Shown here piece by piece: positions 1-12,100 of a stretch of 64,000 bases of DNA. The notes beneath the pieces were generated by a model that saw only the letters and a program-made list of their open reading frames with translations, made no database searches and was not told the DNA's origin. Origin of the DNA: Lucifuga dentata (Eukaryota; Chordata; Actinopteri; Ophidiiformes; Bythitidae); assembly GCA_014773175.1 (NCBI GenBank), contig VXCM01001399.1, positions 45,275 through 109,274 on the forward strand, read 5' to 3'. Within the stretch, counting starts at the first letter, position 1. Each line of letters begins with the position of its first letter. The position numbers and the translations under genes were made by a program.

Positions 1-155
1 TGCTGTGTTCAGATCTGCACAAACGAATCCTACCGAGGGGGAAATGAACCCGAGTCCAGTTGACGTGGACCAAACCATGTAGGTGCGAAAACACCTTTAG
101 CAAATGCTCATATTGCAAAATGTTAAATGTTCTTAAATGTTATTGGAAAATGCTA

Positions 156-370
156 AAATCAGAATCAGAATGAGCTTTATTGTCAAACCATCCATATACA
201 AGTACAAACACACATACAAGTACTGTTTCTCCAATGAATATAACTGATGCTACATTTAACATCGTGCATGTAGACAAAAAGTTCAGTAACAAGACAAAGA
301 TCATAGACAGAGAATAATGCAAAGAACACATTTACTGTACTGAAGTAACAGTACAAAGTCTGTGCAGAGT
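156..370. repeat. degenerate interspersed repeat with ATCAGA start
   Basis: Begins aatcagaatcagaatgagct followed by ttattgtcaaa, resembling the common teleost repeat tail of the form (ATCAGA)n-AGCTTTATTG. Degenerate; both ends are uncertain. Family not assigned. Confidence 0.45.
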
Positions 371-1082
371 TCACAAAAATCCTTGTTTCAAATTCCACCA
401 CTGTTGTGACTGCTCTCTGTGCGTGATAGAAAGAGGAACCATAATTTTGTAGCTTGATTTATTAATTAATGATCCACGCTGTGTTAAGGTGAACACCTAT
501 TGCTTTTAATTAGATTTTTTTTTTTAGTTTATGAACACATTTTCAGCTGTTGAGACTGTAATTTCAGGGTTTCTGAGAGCTGCTGATATAGCCAGAGAGC
601 CGTAGCATTTCAGTCCTGCCAGATAACAGCAATGACAGGAACACTTCGCTCCTCTGCGGCTTCTCTTTTTCGCCATTATATCAGCTCTGCTCTCTTTTTT
701 TATGCTCTCCTTCCATCTTCCAAGTTACCTTGACTTTTAGATCCAGGGCTAAGTTGCAGACTGTATTAGCAGCTGAACGATAACCCTTGGGAAGTTGCAA
801 AGTACAGCAACTATATTTGATAAGAGCACTGTGATTTAAGCAGCTAATAACTAAAAAGGAAGGCTGAGGGTGGTTATAAAAACTGATGCATGAACAGAAT
901 AGCTGCCCTGAAACTTGTACAATAAGAAGACTAGCAAATGCAATCAAAAGGTGGAATTGATTTTCAGCTCTCAGAGAAAAGACGCCAGAGGCGGCCGGTG
1001 GTAAGGAGACAGGAGATGTATCACCTCCAGCCAAAATTTAGTGAAACGAGCACAATGTCGTGCTCTGAATATTTAAAAAGTG

Positions 1083-1282
1083 AGACATGGGTACAAAAGT
1101 TTATGTAAAGAGACACAGTTATTAAGATACTAATGTGAAAGTGTTGTGGTCAGGGTGAACGAGAGTTTTGTACATAGGAGTGNGACATGGGTACAAAAGT
1201 TTATGTAAAGAGACACAGTCATTAAGATACTAATGTGAAAGTGTTGTGGTCAGGGTGAACGAGAGTTTTGTACATAGGAGTG
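1083..1282. repeat. 100-bp direct duplication split by one N (assembly join)
   Basis: Bases 1083-1182 and 1184-1282 are nearly identical (one T/C difference in gttatt/gtcatt; about 100 bp), with a single N at 1183 between them. Probably unmerged overlapping contig ends. Confidence 0.85.
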
Positions 1283-1309
1283 GTAGTAGTAGTAGTAGTA
1301 GTAGTAGTT
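1283..1309. repeat. (TAG)n microsatellite
   Basis: About nine uninterrupted trinucleotide units directly after the N-split duplication. Confidence 0.9.
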
Positions 1310-2587
1310 TAGTTAAGTAAGTTATCCCTAATTTTTTTAGGTGAAGGGAGCAATGCCCTTTAACATTACTGTCCCCCNAAAAAAAAAAAAAAAAAAAAAA
1401 AATCATAGCAGGAAAGCTGTTAATCAGGTGTTAATCTGTTAATCTATTAATCTATAGTTCCTATTGGCATGACTATTTGGAGCAGAAAACTGATTTGGGG
1501 CGTTCCTAATATTTTATTTTCTGTTATTATTTATTCAAAAAAGACCTGATTCAAAGTTTTTTTACCCATAGGCCTATGCAAAAAACTGTTTGTATGATTT
1601 GGAGGTGATTCTTAGCAGAGTCAGTGGAGGTTCAATTCCTCAAAGGAGGACAACCCTCTGGACTCCAAAACCCGCCGGCGGGTTTGAAAGGCATGTTTTC
1701 TTTAAACAATCGCCAGAATTACACCATTTGTCATAGCCAGAAACTTTAAAAATCAAAATTATTGTTGGGTTTTCAAATTTCCGATGGTCCTTGAACTAAC
1801 CATGTGCACCTAACACTTCTGTAAGGAAATGTAACCAAATCTAAGCTTAAAATAGTGATATTTCCTCAAAATCACTTTATTATAAATGTCTCATTTAAAA
1901 ATTTGCTAAAAATAAACCCTTTGTAAAATCCAGATTCTGTAAAAAGCAACAAATTCTACGTTTTTCGCTGCAACTAGCACGCCTGGAACGCCTCTGTGCT
2001 CTTTAATAGTCATGTGACAACAATTCAGCGAGTCATTGGCTGAATGCAGGCACACTGGGCCTATGGTTTGTAGAGATTATTGGTTGTAAAAATGTAAATA
2101 CTTCAGCGTATAGTCCCTTTTTTTATGTTTTATTTTTCCAGTATTGGTAACACTTGTGGGCACTTGGAAAAATGTTGTATATGTAGATTACATCTTTTTT
2201 AAATTTTTTAAAATAAATTATCAAAGAAATTCAACTTACGTTTTTTTTCTTTTTTAATGATTTATGACATTATAACTGTGTTATTCTGCAAAAAAGACAT
2301 TTTTGAGTTCTTCCTACATATAGCCATGATTGTGCTGCTTCCATAGAGGTGCAGGACTTGCTGCTACAGTGAAAAATGAGTCTACAGTGAGTAAGAATGT
2401 GACAGGAGCAAAAACCGCCCAGAAAGTGCTTGGGTTAACACATATTGAAAATAAAGAGCTGTTTTTTTAATCAACACTTAGATTGTGATTGTATCGTAAC
2501 AATGGGACAAATGTGAATTTCATGCATTCACAAAAATAAATTCCCTAATGAGAATTCCGTGCTCATTCACATGTTGTCACATCTTAC

Positions 2588-2702
2588 CTTGTCCCATTGT
2601 CTCTCCCTGTCCAGCGTGATAATGATCATGGCCGGGTTCACCAGGTAGCCGTTGCTGTTGAAGGAGAAGTCATTCTGTTCCCAGCTTACATTCAGCATGT
2701 GC
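2588..2702 (-). CDS. grin2c: grin2c coding exon 3: end of amino-terminal domain (GluN2C)
   Basis: A 115-bp exon too short to stand out as an open frame. The acceptor is ttttatgcag|GCACATGC and the donor GACAAG|gtaaga. Its first base completes Arg344 from exon 2 (phase 2), then 38 codons read HMLNVSWEQNDFSFNSNGYL and VNPAMIIITLDRERQWDK, ending in phase 0. This matches the mammalian segment RHLLNVTWEGRDFSF...GYLVQP, including the conserved NVS/NVT glycosylation sequon. A length of 115 bp agrees with the conserved GRIN2 exon structure as I recall it. The following exons, which would start the ATD-LBD linker, lie to the left of base 1. Confidence 0.94.
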
Positions 2703-2964
2703 CTGCATAAAAGAGAAAAGAGCATTATTTGCCAAAATTAAAAAAAAACAACAACAAAAACAACAAACAAAACAGCATTCATGGTTTCCAGTAGTCAAGC
2801 TGCTCTCTGCATGTTGCTCTTCATACTTCAGCTTTAGAATCCCATTTCAGCCAAGAAAATAAATAAAACAAAATGCAATAAACAAAAAATCTCTTGAAAA
2901 TCTCATATGTATATTTAGTTTCTTATAAATTTGATTCAGTAGGCCTAAATGATTTGGCATCTCA

Positions 2965-3330
2965 TAATTCTAACAAGAAGGCACTCCGAGAGCAAATAGC
3001 TAAGGCCAACAAAAAACCCATAACCTGCCTTAGCATTTATTATCCATCTTCTTTTTGTTAAAAAAAAGAAAGAAAGAAAGAAAAGAACCACCCCATGCTA
3101 AATTTTAATTTTAATTGGTCCATTAACACTGATTTATAGGCTAAAAAGTTCTTCTGGATCCTGGATCCAGAATATAATCTGGATCATATTACTCATATTA
3201 ATCACTTCTTCCTCTCAACATTATCTGTGTCTTCCAAATTTCATCCAAATCCATCCATAACTTCTTGAGATATTCTGCTAACAAACAGACAACCAAATGC
3301 CACTATGATCGCATAAATTGTCAGAGGTAA
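2965..3330. repeat. interspersed repeat family R2, copy 1
   Basis: Shares blocks with 19985-20300 and 27905-28510: 'aaggccaacaaaa', 'ccatgctaaattt', 'gatcctggatccagaat' and 'agatattctgctaa'. This is a typical fish interspersed repeat; it holds an AAAG-rich insertion near 3065-3085. Class not determined. Confidence 0.6.
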
Positions 3331-5689
3331 AAACTACATGATATATACAAAATGTAAAGTCATAATTCTGAAATAATTATATTTTTTGCATACTAAGTCA
3401 CAATACTGAGATATTCATAATATTGAGATCTCATAACTTTAACTTTATAGGTCATTATACTGTGAATTGTTTCTTTACATAGTGTCCAGTTTTTACTTGC
3501 TAAAAGAAAAATCAGTTAATAGTTTGTATGACTGATTGTCATAATTATAAACTGCTCATCATGTTTGTTATTTTTATCGTTCCTTATTTTTTTCTTTGTC
3601 AAATAAGAAACTCCTGTCAGGAATTGAAAATACATCGCCATGGAACAGAAAAACATGTCTGCTTCCCTTCAAGTCTGAAAAATGACACGAAGGAGGGACG
3701 AGTTGAGCTGCCAGCAGATATATTTTGTTAAAAAATGAAAGCTCTGACACTGTTTAATCGCTCACATCCTCCGTTTTATTGGACCTGTGGCTCTGCTCTC
3801 TCACCTCGCCATCACTCCAGCCGAGGTGACGAAAACCTGCTGCGAGCAAAATAGCCCTTATCTTTGTCCGTGTGAAAAGCCTGTTTAATCTGTTAATCTC
3901 TGATAATTCCATTATCAGGTGATCTGACTCAGTAGTAAAAGCTCATTAAAAAGATCTCTAAACAAATGAGGACATATAGCAGAATCAAAGCGGGCCTTTT
4001 TGCTGATGGGTGATCAGCTATAAGCATAATATTAAATGCCTCATTCTATTTCCCCATGTTACAGGCTACAGCAATTACTATTCAAAGTGTGCCTGCTGGC
4101 TGTAGAATTTGCAAAACAGTGGCTTCAAAGTCAGAGATAATGCTCATTTTTTTTCACTTTTTCAAGCCGGGCTGGGGTGTACAAAAGGAGAAGTTGTCTC
4201 CCCTAAGGCGAGCCGGAGTCAGAAAGGAAAATGACTTCTGAGATCAGAGGGAGTGAGTGATGTTTCATAATTCAAGCGGACTGTCTGATGATGCTTCAGA
4301 ACAACTTAGCAGCTGCTTTTTGACTCTCTGCACATTTACACAGCTGCTCGAGCTCCCAAACCAAACTTCCTGAATGACCTTAGCTTTTACCTGAACAAAA
4401 AGTTGATGCCGAAGCTGTTTTTTTCCCCTCCTCTTTGGTGGATTAAAACATTTCTGATAAATAGTATTTACTCCAGATGGCACCAGATTGCTCTTTGGGG
4501 CCAGGCTTAAATGAAGAACAACCACACCCTTATTGGTCATGATGAACTCCAACCTCCCCTGGTCTATTAAATCACAATCTACAAGCGACAATGGAGCACT
4601 TGGTGGCGAGGAGATGAGCCGATAGATGCCAACAGGTTGAACGACTGAGTTTAGAAGAGTGACAATGCCCACAAAATGCTCCACAAACACATGGAAATTC
4701 ATGAATTCTCTTGGATCCCTGGTTGGGGTTACACATGGGGAACACTGACTGCGCATAGAAACCAAGGCAGAATTACGTCTTGGGTAAAGAATTCTTTAAC
4801 GGCTTATTTAGTGCTGCTGAACATATTGCAAACGTGCTAAATTAATGCTCTTGACATTGTTCCACAACATTAACATTAAAAAGGACAACAGAAAAGCTGT
4901 TGTAAATGCTTAAGACTGATGTCGTTTGCCTGATGCCGCTTTCATTGCAAAGTTGACACTCATCTGGAAGTCTTGACTCATATCTTGACATTAACCAAGG
5001 GCACATAACCTGTTATAAAGACTTTTTACAACTGTGTCATGAGTATTTTATCTGAGCGGTACTATCTGGAAGATAAAGATATCATAATGTAGCATCACAC
5101 CGTAAAGGCTCTTAAAACAGGGTAACGTCTTTGACCTCAAGTGCAGCAGCAGAGTTTAGACAGGTGACTTAGGAAAGTGCAGACGCAGCTGGAAAAATAC
5201 GAGCGACTGGCTGGTTGAAGCCATCTGGAATCGAATATAAAAGTTTACACTGTGCACTGAGACACAAATTCTGTTTTCTAGATTACACAAGTTAAATTTA
5301 CACAACCTCCCCTTTACACAACCTCCCCAACTGTTTCATAAGAAGGTGTCTCTGCGATCTTAGCTACAAGAACACTGAACATGGATATGTGCATGCAATG
5401 ATTTCCATGCAGCAAATTGGGGTTGATGTCTATGATTGCTGCCAAAATGAATGAGACTGAAGTTTTCACACTGAACTCCTGACTGCGCTGACAAAGGCTG
5501 GGCACAAAATATTGAAGTTAAAAGCACAGTACCATCAAATATTTGCAATGTGGTTCATTAATAATTGATATAATGGCTAGTAGACAGTACTACTGGCTCA
5601 AGAGAAGCTGTCTATGCCTCCTGCAAACTGTGATAGCAGAGAACTGTTTATTGCATGTCACACTTTGCCTTGCATCAAATTTGATGTTT

Positions 5690-6370
5690 TGATGAAGGTT
5701 CTCAGTCAATCATCCAGGCGGGAGATAAGTTGTAGAAAAGTCATCAGGTCAACTGGATTCAAGTTTTTAATTCTGAAATGTGTCACCTTTACCTCTTTCA
5801 GTACTTTATAGTTTAGCTCCACCTGAACCTCAGAGAACATTCCTTTGAAGATGATGATGAGCACATTTTGGACAGAGAGGATGGTTGGTTTGAGAGAAGA
5901 GTAAAGGAGGCCATTTACCTTCCCTCAACAGAAATGGAGGTCTCAGATACAATCTGCCCACCACCTATAGTGCCCTGCTGTCTTCCCTTCCAAAGAAATG
6001 TGGGGACAGGTCCTGCATCCAACCAGGAGACCATTGAAATTTAGAAGTTAGAAAATTTGTTGTTTGAAATTTGTTCATTATTTTAAATTTGAATGATGCA
6101 ATACACATGCACGCATTATTCAAAGGGATCTGAGTAATATCTGTTTGATTTGAATTGAAGGTTAGTTGTTTTGACACCATAGTTACTGTAGTTACTGGAG
6201 GTTTAACCTCCTNTTGAATTGAAGGTTAGTTGTTTTGACACCATAGTTACTGTAGTTACTGGAGGTTTAACCTCCTTCTATGCATTCATTTCTGACTGAC
6301 GAAGCCATTTGGATGGATGGTGAAACCTTTCAGAATTAAAAACGTGAATCCAGTTGACTTGACTCAGTTT
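5690..6370 (+). mobile_element. Penelope-like retroelement relic with endonuclease-end remnant
   Basis: On the plus strand about 5845-5935 reads SFEDDDEHILDREDGWFERR then VKEAIYLP. This resembles the conserved C-terminal stretch after the GIY-YIG-type endonuclease of fish Penelope-like elements (HILDRED.WFERGVKEAIYV). A frameshift follows, and another frame gives NRNGGLRYNLPTTYSALLSS, the expected continuation. The relic is flanked by inverted copies of gtcaactggattca near 5748 and 6345. It is clearly dead: frameshifted, truncated and carrying an N-split duplication at 6150-6276. The family assignment is from memory of the motif, not a search. Confidence 0.6.
6150..6276. repeat. 63-bp direct duplication split by one N (assembly join)
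   Basis: 6150-6212 and 6214-6276 are identical; N at 6213. Probable unmerged contig ends. Confidence 0.85.
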
Positions 6371-7183
6371 TCTGCAACTTATCAAATTTGTGATGAGTGC
6401 CTGGTTGATTATAACACTACAGCAAGCAGGAAAAACTTTGCAGGTAGAAGTGTGTGACCAACTTGTCGCCATCTGGTTATGGTTAGTGTATGTACATGAG
6501 TTCTAACAGAAGTCAGATTGTGACATTTTGGCTCTAAATTTCTGACGCTGTTAAGAATTTTGTTGCAAGAATTTGGTCGCAACTGTACTAAATTCACTGT
6601 CGGTCAGTGTGTCTCATCCTGCAAACCAGGAACACCGTTTTGGGTTGACAGCCAAAGATTTCAGTATGAGTCTCTCAAGAGTTAACATTAATCGTTGACA
6701 GGCCAAAATCGCACAATCTGTAAGAGCCTTTATACTCTTAAAGATGTAGCTGAGGAGTCAGTCGTCAGTAATCCATGGATAACTGACGACTGGATCCGAA
6801 ACAAACTCATGGAAAATCTACCTAAACCCAACATGCATAAATTAATTTTCAAAAACTTTTTCAATTCTCAAAGACCTGACTTGGAAGGGATCATGTGCAT
6901 TTAAGATCACAACTGCGGCTGTCATTTGCTCTGCTGACTTTTTTTTTAGTGAGCAAGCGGTGAGTCTTTCCAAAGAAAACATTCTTTTACCACCATCTTT
7001 TCTCTTCTGCATTCCACATGGATTTGCTGTGCGTTCCTGTGTGCATCATTGTTCAATTTAAAACAAGAACTAAACCAACCCTGACACCAAACATCGAAAA
7101 AAGTACATATAGTGAAGCTTTTACGAATACAAATATGTTGAATGGCTTTTGTAAAAAAATAAAATAAAAAAATGATGCTGATT

Positions 7184-7402
7184 TACACTGTAACATGCGA
7201 CAAGTTGATCTTATTTAAAAAAAAAATCTAGGACTCCGATTGCCTTGAAAAAGGTAAGTAAATATAACTATTAGTCTTAAGTTATGTTTACTTTATGTGT
7301 ACTTGAACTTAAGACTAATAGTTATATTTACTTACCCTTTTCAACGCAATCAGTTTCCTAGATTTTTTAAAGTAAGATCGACTTGTCACATTTTACAGTG
7401 TA
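7184..7402. mobile_element. Palindromic foldback MITE in grin2c intron 2
   Basis: Near-perfect inverted repeat of about 219 bp. The outer ends are tacactgtaa and ttacagtgta; inner arms include gtaagtaaatataactatta against its complement, with a loop of about 30 bases near 7279-7308. The termini and foldback form resemble fish palindromic MITEs. It lies 71 bases downstream of the exon 2 splice donor on the transcribed strand, so the pre-mRNA would carry a long hairpin. Confidence 0.85.
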
Positions 7403-7473
7403 TATATGATTGCTTTAAGAATCAACATTAAATGAGGAGTTGTTTTCTGGCCTCCATCTTTTTTTTAGCCTAC

Positions 7474-8066
7474 CTGAACAGAGTGTCGTTATTATTGGCT
7501 GTCGGCTTGGCAGGGTTGTGACAGTCGCTGTGGCCCTCTGGAATGAATCCTCTCTGCTTCTGAAAGCTCTGAACACCTTTTACCACGATGGCTACACCAT
7601 CGCGCACCCTCTTCCTCAGGCTCATCCTCCACCGGTCTGTGATGATGCTGATGAGCCCTACGGGGAAGCTATCCGGTGGGGGAATGTCAGGATTCCCAAC
7701 AGCCAGGCTGGGGATAATCCAAATGTAGCCAGGCCCAAGTAGGCCGGCTTCAGCTGCCATGGTGAAGAGGTACTGGGACTCCTCGTGAGAGCAGTACACA
7801 AGCAGCACTTGGGCGTCAATCTGCTGCAGGAGCCGTCGCCCTCTGATATCGTTCAAGCCATCAGATGACATGTCAAAGGTCAGCACGTCCTGCAGTTCCC
7901 TGGTATCGGCGAAAGACTTGATGTATTCCACATAAGCCTCGTAGCCTGGGTAGAGGCTGGTTATGAGCACAAAGCTGTCCCAGTTGTACTCCTCCATCAT
8001 CTTAAACATGCCATTGATCTGCTGCTCGATGGAGGAGCCCAGCTGGAGGAAGTTGGAGCCCTCACC
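7474..8066 (-). CDS. grin2c: grin2c coding exon 2: core of the amino-terminal domain (GluN2C)
   Basis: 593 bp, about residues 147-343 plus two bases of Arg344. It enters in phase 0 after ctgtctccag|GGT and leaves at TTCAG|gtaggc in phase 2. Recognisable ATD blocks are NFLQLGSSIEQQINGMFK, EEYNWDSFVLITSLYPGYE, RRLLQQIDAQVLLVYCSHEE, AAEAGLLGPGYIWIIPSLA and FPVGLISIITDRWRMSLRKR. The segment PSLAVGNPDIPPPDSFPVGL, and RVRDGVAI after it, match mammalian GluN2C (PNLALGSTDAPPATFPVGL) much better than GluN2A, 2B or 2D, which is the basis for the subtype. Between SFAD and LQDVL the loop is a few residues shorter than in mammals. The ATD sets open probability and allosteric modulation in NMDA receptors. 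The frame is intact throughout. Confidence 0.96.
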
Positions 8067-8274
8067 CTGGAGACAGGAGCACACACACACACATCATCAG
8101 CATGAGGAGGAGGAAAACGGATGAAGAAGCCCTTTATGGTTAGTTAACTAGTTAACCCCCAGCAGGCAAGTTTGCTTCAGTTAACAAGCAAAATTAGCAG
8201 ATGATAATTCAATTTACTCAATATGCATGAGATCTCTGGAGGAACCTCTTCATTCCTGTGTGAGTATATACCGT

Positions 8275-8295
8275 ACACACACACACACACACACA
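8275..8295. repeat. (CA)n microsatellite
   Basis: Short run of about 10 CA units in intron 1. Confidence 0.8.
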
Positions 8296-8649
8296 TACTG
8301 TATACACAGACATATCACACACACAGAAGGTGCCTGACTAGTAGGTCCTGGAGTACAGCATTGATGGGAGCTAAGTGGTTCTGCTTTGTTTTGTCCTGCC
8401 AGGAGCTGCAGACTCATTCATCACTTAAATACGAGTTGTGATGGCTGTAATCTCTGCTTTTGTCTTGCAAATGCAGAGGGATACACTATTGCTGTGGCCA
8501 ACACCTGCTCTGCGTTTCATCCATCTTTTCTCCAGATGACATGACCTTGAGAGAGGAATGAGGATGGCGTCTCTGTTAACTGCATTGTAGAGCTTAAAAA
8601 AAAAAAGTGGAGAGAGGAAAATAATTTTTGCTCTTATGTTTTGTCATCA

Positions 8650-9173
8650 TTAAAGGACCGTACCTCCCATTTTTCATGTTTGAGCCTAATATATTCAATT
8701 TTCATACACGTAACGTTACTGACAACAATTTCCCAAAGCATACTACTGGAACGGTGAATTAAAAATGTTTTTCCTACCTTCCAGACCACCACTGGTTTCA
8801 GTTCATTCTGGTAAGCTATTAAANTTTTTTTTTTTTTTTCAAAGTTAAGTAATTTTAGTGTTTAAGCGCAATATCAAGCGTGGAGTGAATGTATGCCTCC
8901 ACCAGGGAATATAGTCCCAAAAGAAGGCCTGTGTTTATGGGAAAATTTAAATGACCTTGACTTCATAAGGCTGCGTAACTGTTAGCAGGCGAAACATGGA
9001 TTTTTAAGGTGGGTGTATCACTTGAATATTTGATTTTGAAAGATTAAGAGGTTTTGCAAAATATCAGGAAAGCTGAAATATGGTTTATCCTTTGGGAAAT
9101 GTTGTCAATAACATAAAACATGAAAATTGAATATTAGACTCAAACATGCAAAATGGCCAGTATGGTCCTTTAA
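8650..9173 (+). mobile_element. TTAA MITE family P1, copy A
   Basis: Bounded by TTAA at both ends with terminal inverted repeats ttaaaggacc/ggtccttta; the inverted repeats extend inward about 80 bp (catgtttgagcctaatatat, cgttactgacaa, tttcccaaagcat). Internal landmarks shared with the other copies are accagggaatatagtccc, gaccttgacttcat and aaggtgggtgtatcac. No coding capacity. TTAA flanks suggest piggyBac-type mobilisation. Confidence 0.85.
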
Positions 9174-12100
9174 TAAGATTTACCTGCATTGAGATTTTTC
9201 CTGAATCATGCAGGGTAGAAGAATGCCGCAACAAACATGAATATCAATGACAGTCTGTGATTTCACAGCAGATGCTTTGCCTTTTGCGCTGAAACACCTG
9301 CTGTGACATCACTGAATGAGTTTGACCACAGGTACAATATGCCTGATAGCAGGGTCAGATTGGGATCCTAATTTTCACTGGGAATTTAAGGTTTCTAATG
9401 AGGAGGAGGGGTAGGATGGCCAGATGAAGGCCATCAGAGAAGGTCCATAAATCCATTTGAACAGTCGCTGATATGAGCAGTTGACGAAGTTTATGTTATG
9501 TGGCTGTGTGGATGTGGAAAGCATAATTTGGCTTTTAAAAGTAAATGATTGATTTCAGCTTCTTCTGACCTGGGGACTTTACGGCACTTATTACTTTATG
9601 TAACATGGAGCTGCATTTGCTCTAGAGCTTTGAGAGTTTCCAGTAAAAGCAGGAGCAATGCTGCGATTCATTAGATTGAGAAACGACCTCCGACATGGAA
9701 AAGTGTAACAAACGGTTATTCAACTCAACAATTCCCAGTCAGAAACTCGGGCAGTATCCTTCATGTAAGTCTAATTCCTCTGTAGATGTTCCTAACTTTC
9801 ACAGACTTGCCATGAAAATATGAACTTCCTGTTGATGTTTGCCAAGCAGAAGCCCTGGAATACATTTAGATTGCAACTCAGAAGAATCTACTTGGAACTT
9901 TCCGAGTTCTGAGCACAGTGGATCGCAGAAAAAATGTTGCTTCATGCCATCAATTAAATGTGGAATTCATTGTACTTGGAAACTGATAATTTTCTGAAAT
10001 AAGTCAATTACTATTCCACTGGCAAAAGACAGAAACCAGCAGTGTTCTCAACCAAACTCTCATTTCTTCACAGTAATTATATAGAGGTATCATAATTAAT
10101 TTGTCAGTGATGGATTGATGTTACATTTATTGCCATTAGGTTCAACAGGGATTATTGATTCTTCATCAGACTTCAATTACACAGCCTCCTCTTTATTGTG
10201 TCACATTGCCCTGCAAAACAAACAACATCATAAATCAGCTGTAGTACCCTGAGATTAGTCTGAGTAATAAACTATAAATTAATGTCATTTTTCTTGCGCA
10301 TGGGGTTGATTGCTCTCTCAGAAGCGTAATGATAAAACATGTTGTTTTACATGATTTTTCTCCCCCTCTGACATACTAAAGCAGAAATATAAGTTTTGAA
10401 TTCACTGATATACTTTTGCACAATACTTCTTGCCTCAGTCACATTGTTGTCGATAGGACCTCCCCTCCCCTTCTTTCTCTCTCTAGGGGAAAGAAGTCCA
10501 TCCTGAGCACCGAGCCCTTGGAGCTCAGCTGTGGAAGGGTCAGATATCTTGAGAAACGGCTTTGTGATCTGATTCAGTCCATGTCCTTATTGTCCTTGAG
10601 AGAAGCTCGGTGGTTTTGTGATGTATGAGCATCTTATGATTTCAGATGTCACTGATGATTCCACCGAGTCCCTGACACCGTCTTGTTTCGCTTGTCAAAC
10701 TTGTTTTCTCAGAATTTGCTTTTTATATCCATATTGTGACTTTAATAACAAGATCTTGCATAATATTTTGTTTAACATTCATTTATGCATTGAAGAAGGA
10801 GCTTTCCGTGATTTCTTGTACCAGCAATAAATGATATTTTGCCTTAGTCAAATAGCTGAAATCACAGGCGTAGCCCTACCAGTGTCAAGGTGTTACTGTA
10901 TTGGTCCAACCAATACTTTTATCAGGTAAGGTTTGAGCACTGCAAATTTTAAACAGTAATCACTCTTGTAGTGGCATCATCTAATCTAAAAATGTCCCTA
11001 CCAATGTTCAAAGCAAACATGCCCTTGGCTAAAATTCTAGCTAAATGTAACACAGGCTACAGTCATTGACTTATCAGCAGCTTGAATTGGTTTGTGATCA
11101 GTTCAAGGACCTGCTGTGGACTAAGATGAATGATTCTGCACTGGAGGCCACCTTGCTGCATCCATCCACACTAGGTGCAGGGATCTTATGCAAGTTAGCC
11201 ACGAAGGAGCTGGAGAAGACATGTTTGCATGTGTCAATATGTCTTGTACCTGCTTACTTACAACAACCTGAGGTTCTAACAGAGTAAAATGTGATCCCGA
11301 CACTTATATTAGCAGAGCACAGAGTGGCAGGAAGTGAAAAGTCCAAAGGAGCCTGCAACTTTACTATAGGCACCAACGCAGCTAAAGCCTGAAGTCATGT
11401 TCTGTCAGTGTGCAAAGAATAGCCAATACTGTCCAAGGCAAGTGTGGTTAAATGATCAGTTGCAGTCTATTACCCGAAACGAAGAACAGGAGAGAGAAAT
11501 CACCTTTGCTTCAGGGCAGGCAGATGTTGCCCAACACTGGTGATTGACGATAACATCTCAGTTGTAAATTCTGACGTCTAACATGCAGCGGTGTGCTCTC
11601 ACACTAAACTATAAAGAAGCTCAGAGTAATAACATACAGTCCTAAAGAAGATTGTAGCCACTGAGTCGACAGCTTAGCATCTGAAGGCTGACATCACACT
11701 ATAAAAGCAAAATATAAAGAGTAACTCAAAAAAATGTGCTAACAAACACAGAGATGTTTGTTTCAGTCCGCACGCTCAAAATTCTCACTTCGTGAAATCC
11801 TCAGTTTCAAGCCTCACTGCATGAACGCTTTGCAGCTTTGAGATTAGTCGATGTGGCCTGAGTTAAACTTGAGCGTAAAGCAGCGATTATCCTCAACCAC
11901 AGCTGCTAATATGACAGGGATGGCTCGCATTACCGAAACAAACACGTTTCCTTCCACAGATTAACAGGACCAATAGGGAAACAATAGTCTTTGTCATTTG
12001 ACAGGTGGCTGTTATTTGAGCAGCTCAGGTTGTTGGAAATCGTGATACTGATGTCTGAAGCTGCCGTGAAATCGTATATTGAGGTAAATATGTTGTGGCA

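Larger units (their letters stand above)
1..2587 (-). other. grin2c intron 3 (partial, runs off the window)
   Basis: Intronic by position: exon 3 ends at a canonical donor at 2587 and no further coding exon is seen. It holds a degenerate copy of a fish repeat tail (about 150-370), a tandem duplication around an N (1083-1282), a TAG microsatellite, a poly(A) tract, and otherwise unremarkable AT-rich sequence. Confidence 0.85.
2703..7473 (-). other. grin2c intron 2
   Basis: 4.77 kb between the donor at 7473 and the acceptor at 2703. It contains a palindromic MITE next to the exon 2 donor, a Penelope-like relic (about 5690-6370) and an interspersed repeat (2965-3330). The rest (3.4-5.6 kb and 6.4-7.1 kb) shows no gene I can recognise. 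A 166-codon open frame at 4265-4765 has no recognisable domain. Confidence 0.85.

Noticed and set aside
1083..1282. Biological tandem repeat
   Set aside because: The single N between copies, and the same pattern at eight other places with a near-constant length, point to assembly instead.
1625..1660. GGTTCAATTCC-like T-loop sequence (possible tRNA)
   Set aside because: No acceptor stem, D arm or anticodon arm can be built around it.
4265..4765. 166-codon minus-strand open frame in grin2c intron 2
   Set aside because: No domain or family resemblance, no splice signals giving consistent phase, and it lies inside a well-defined intron.
7440..7742. 100-codon plus-strand frame over exon 2
   Set aside because: Antisense shadow of the grin2c exon.
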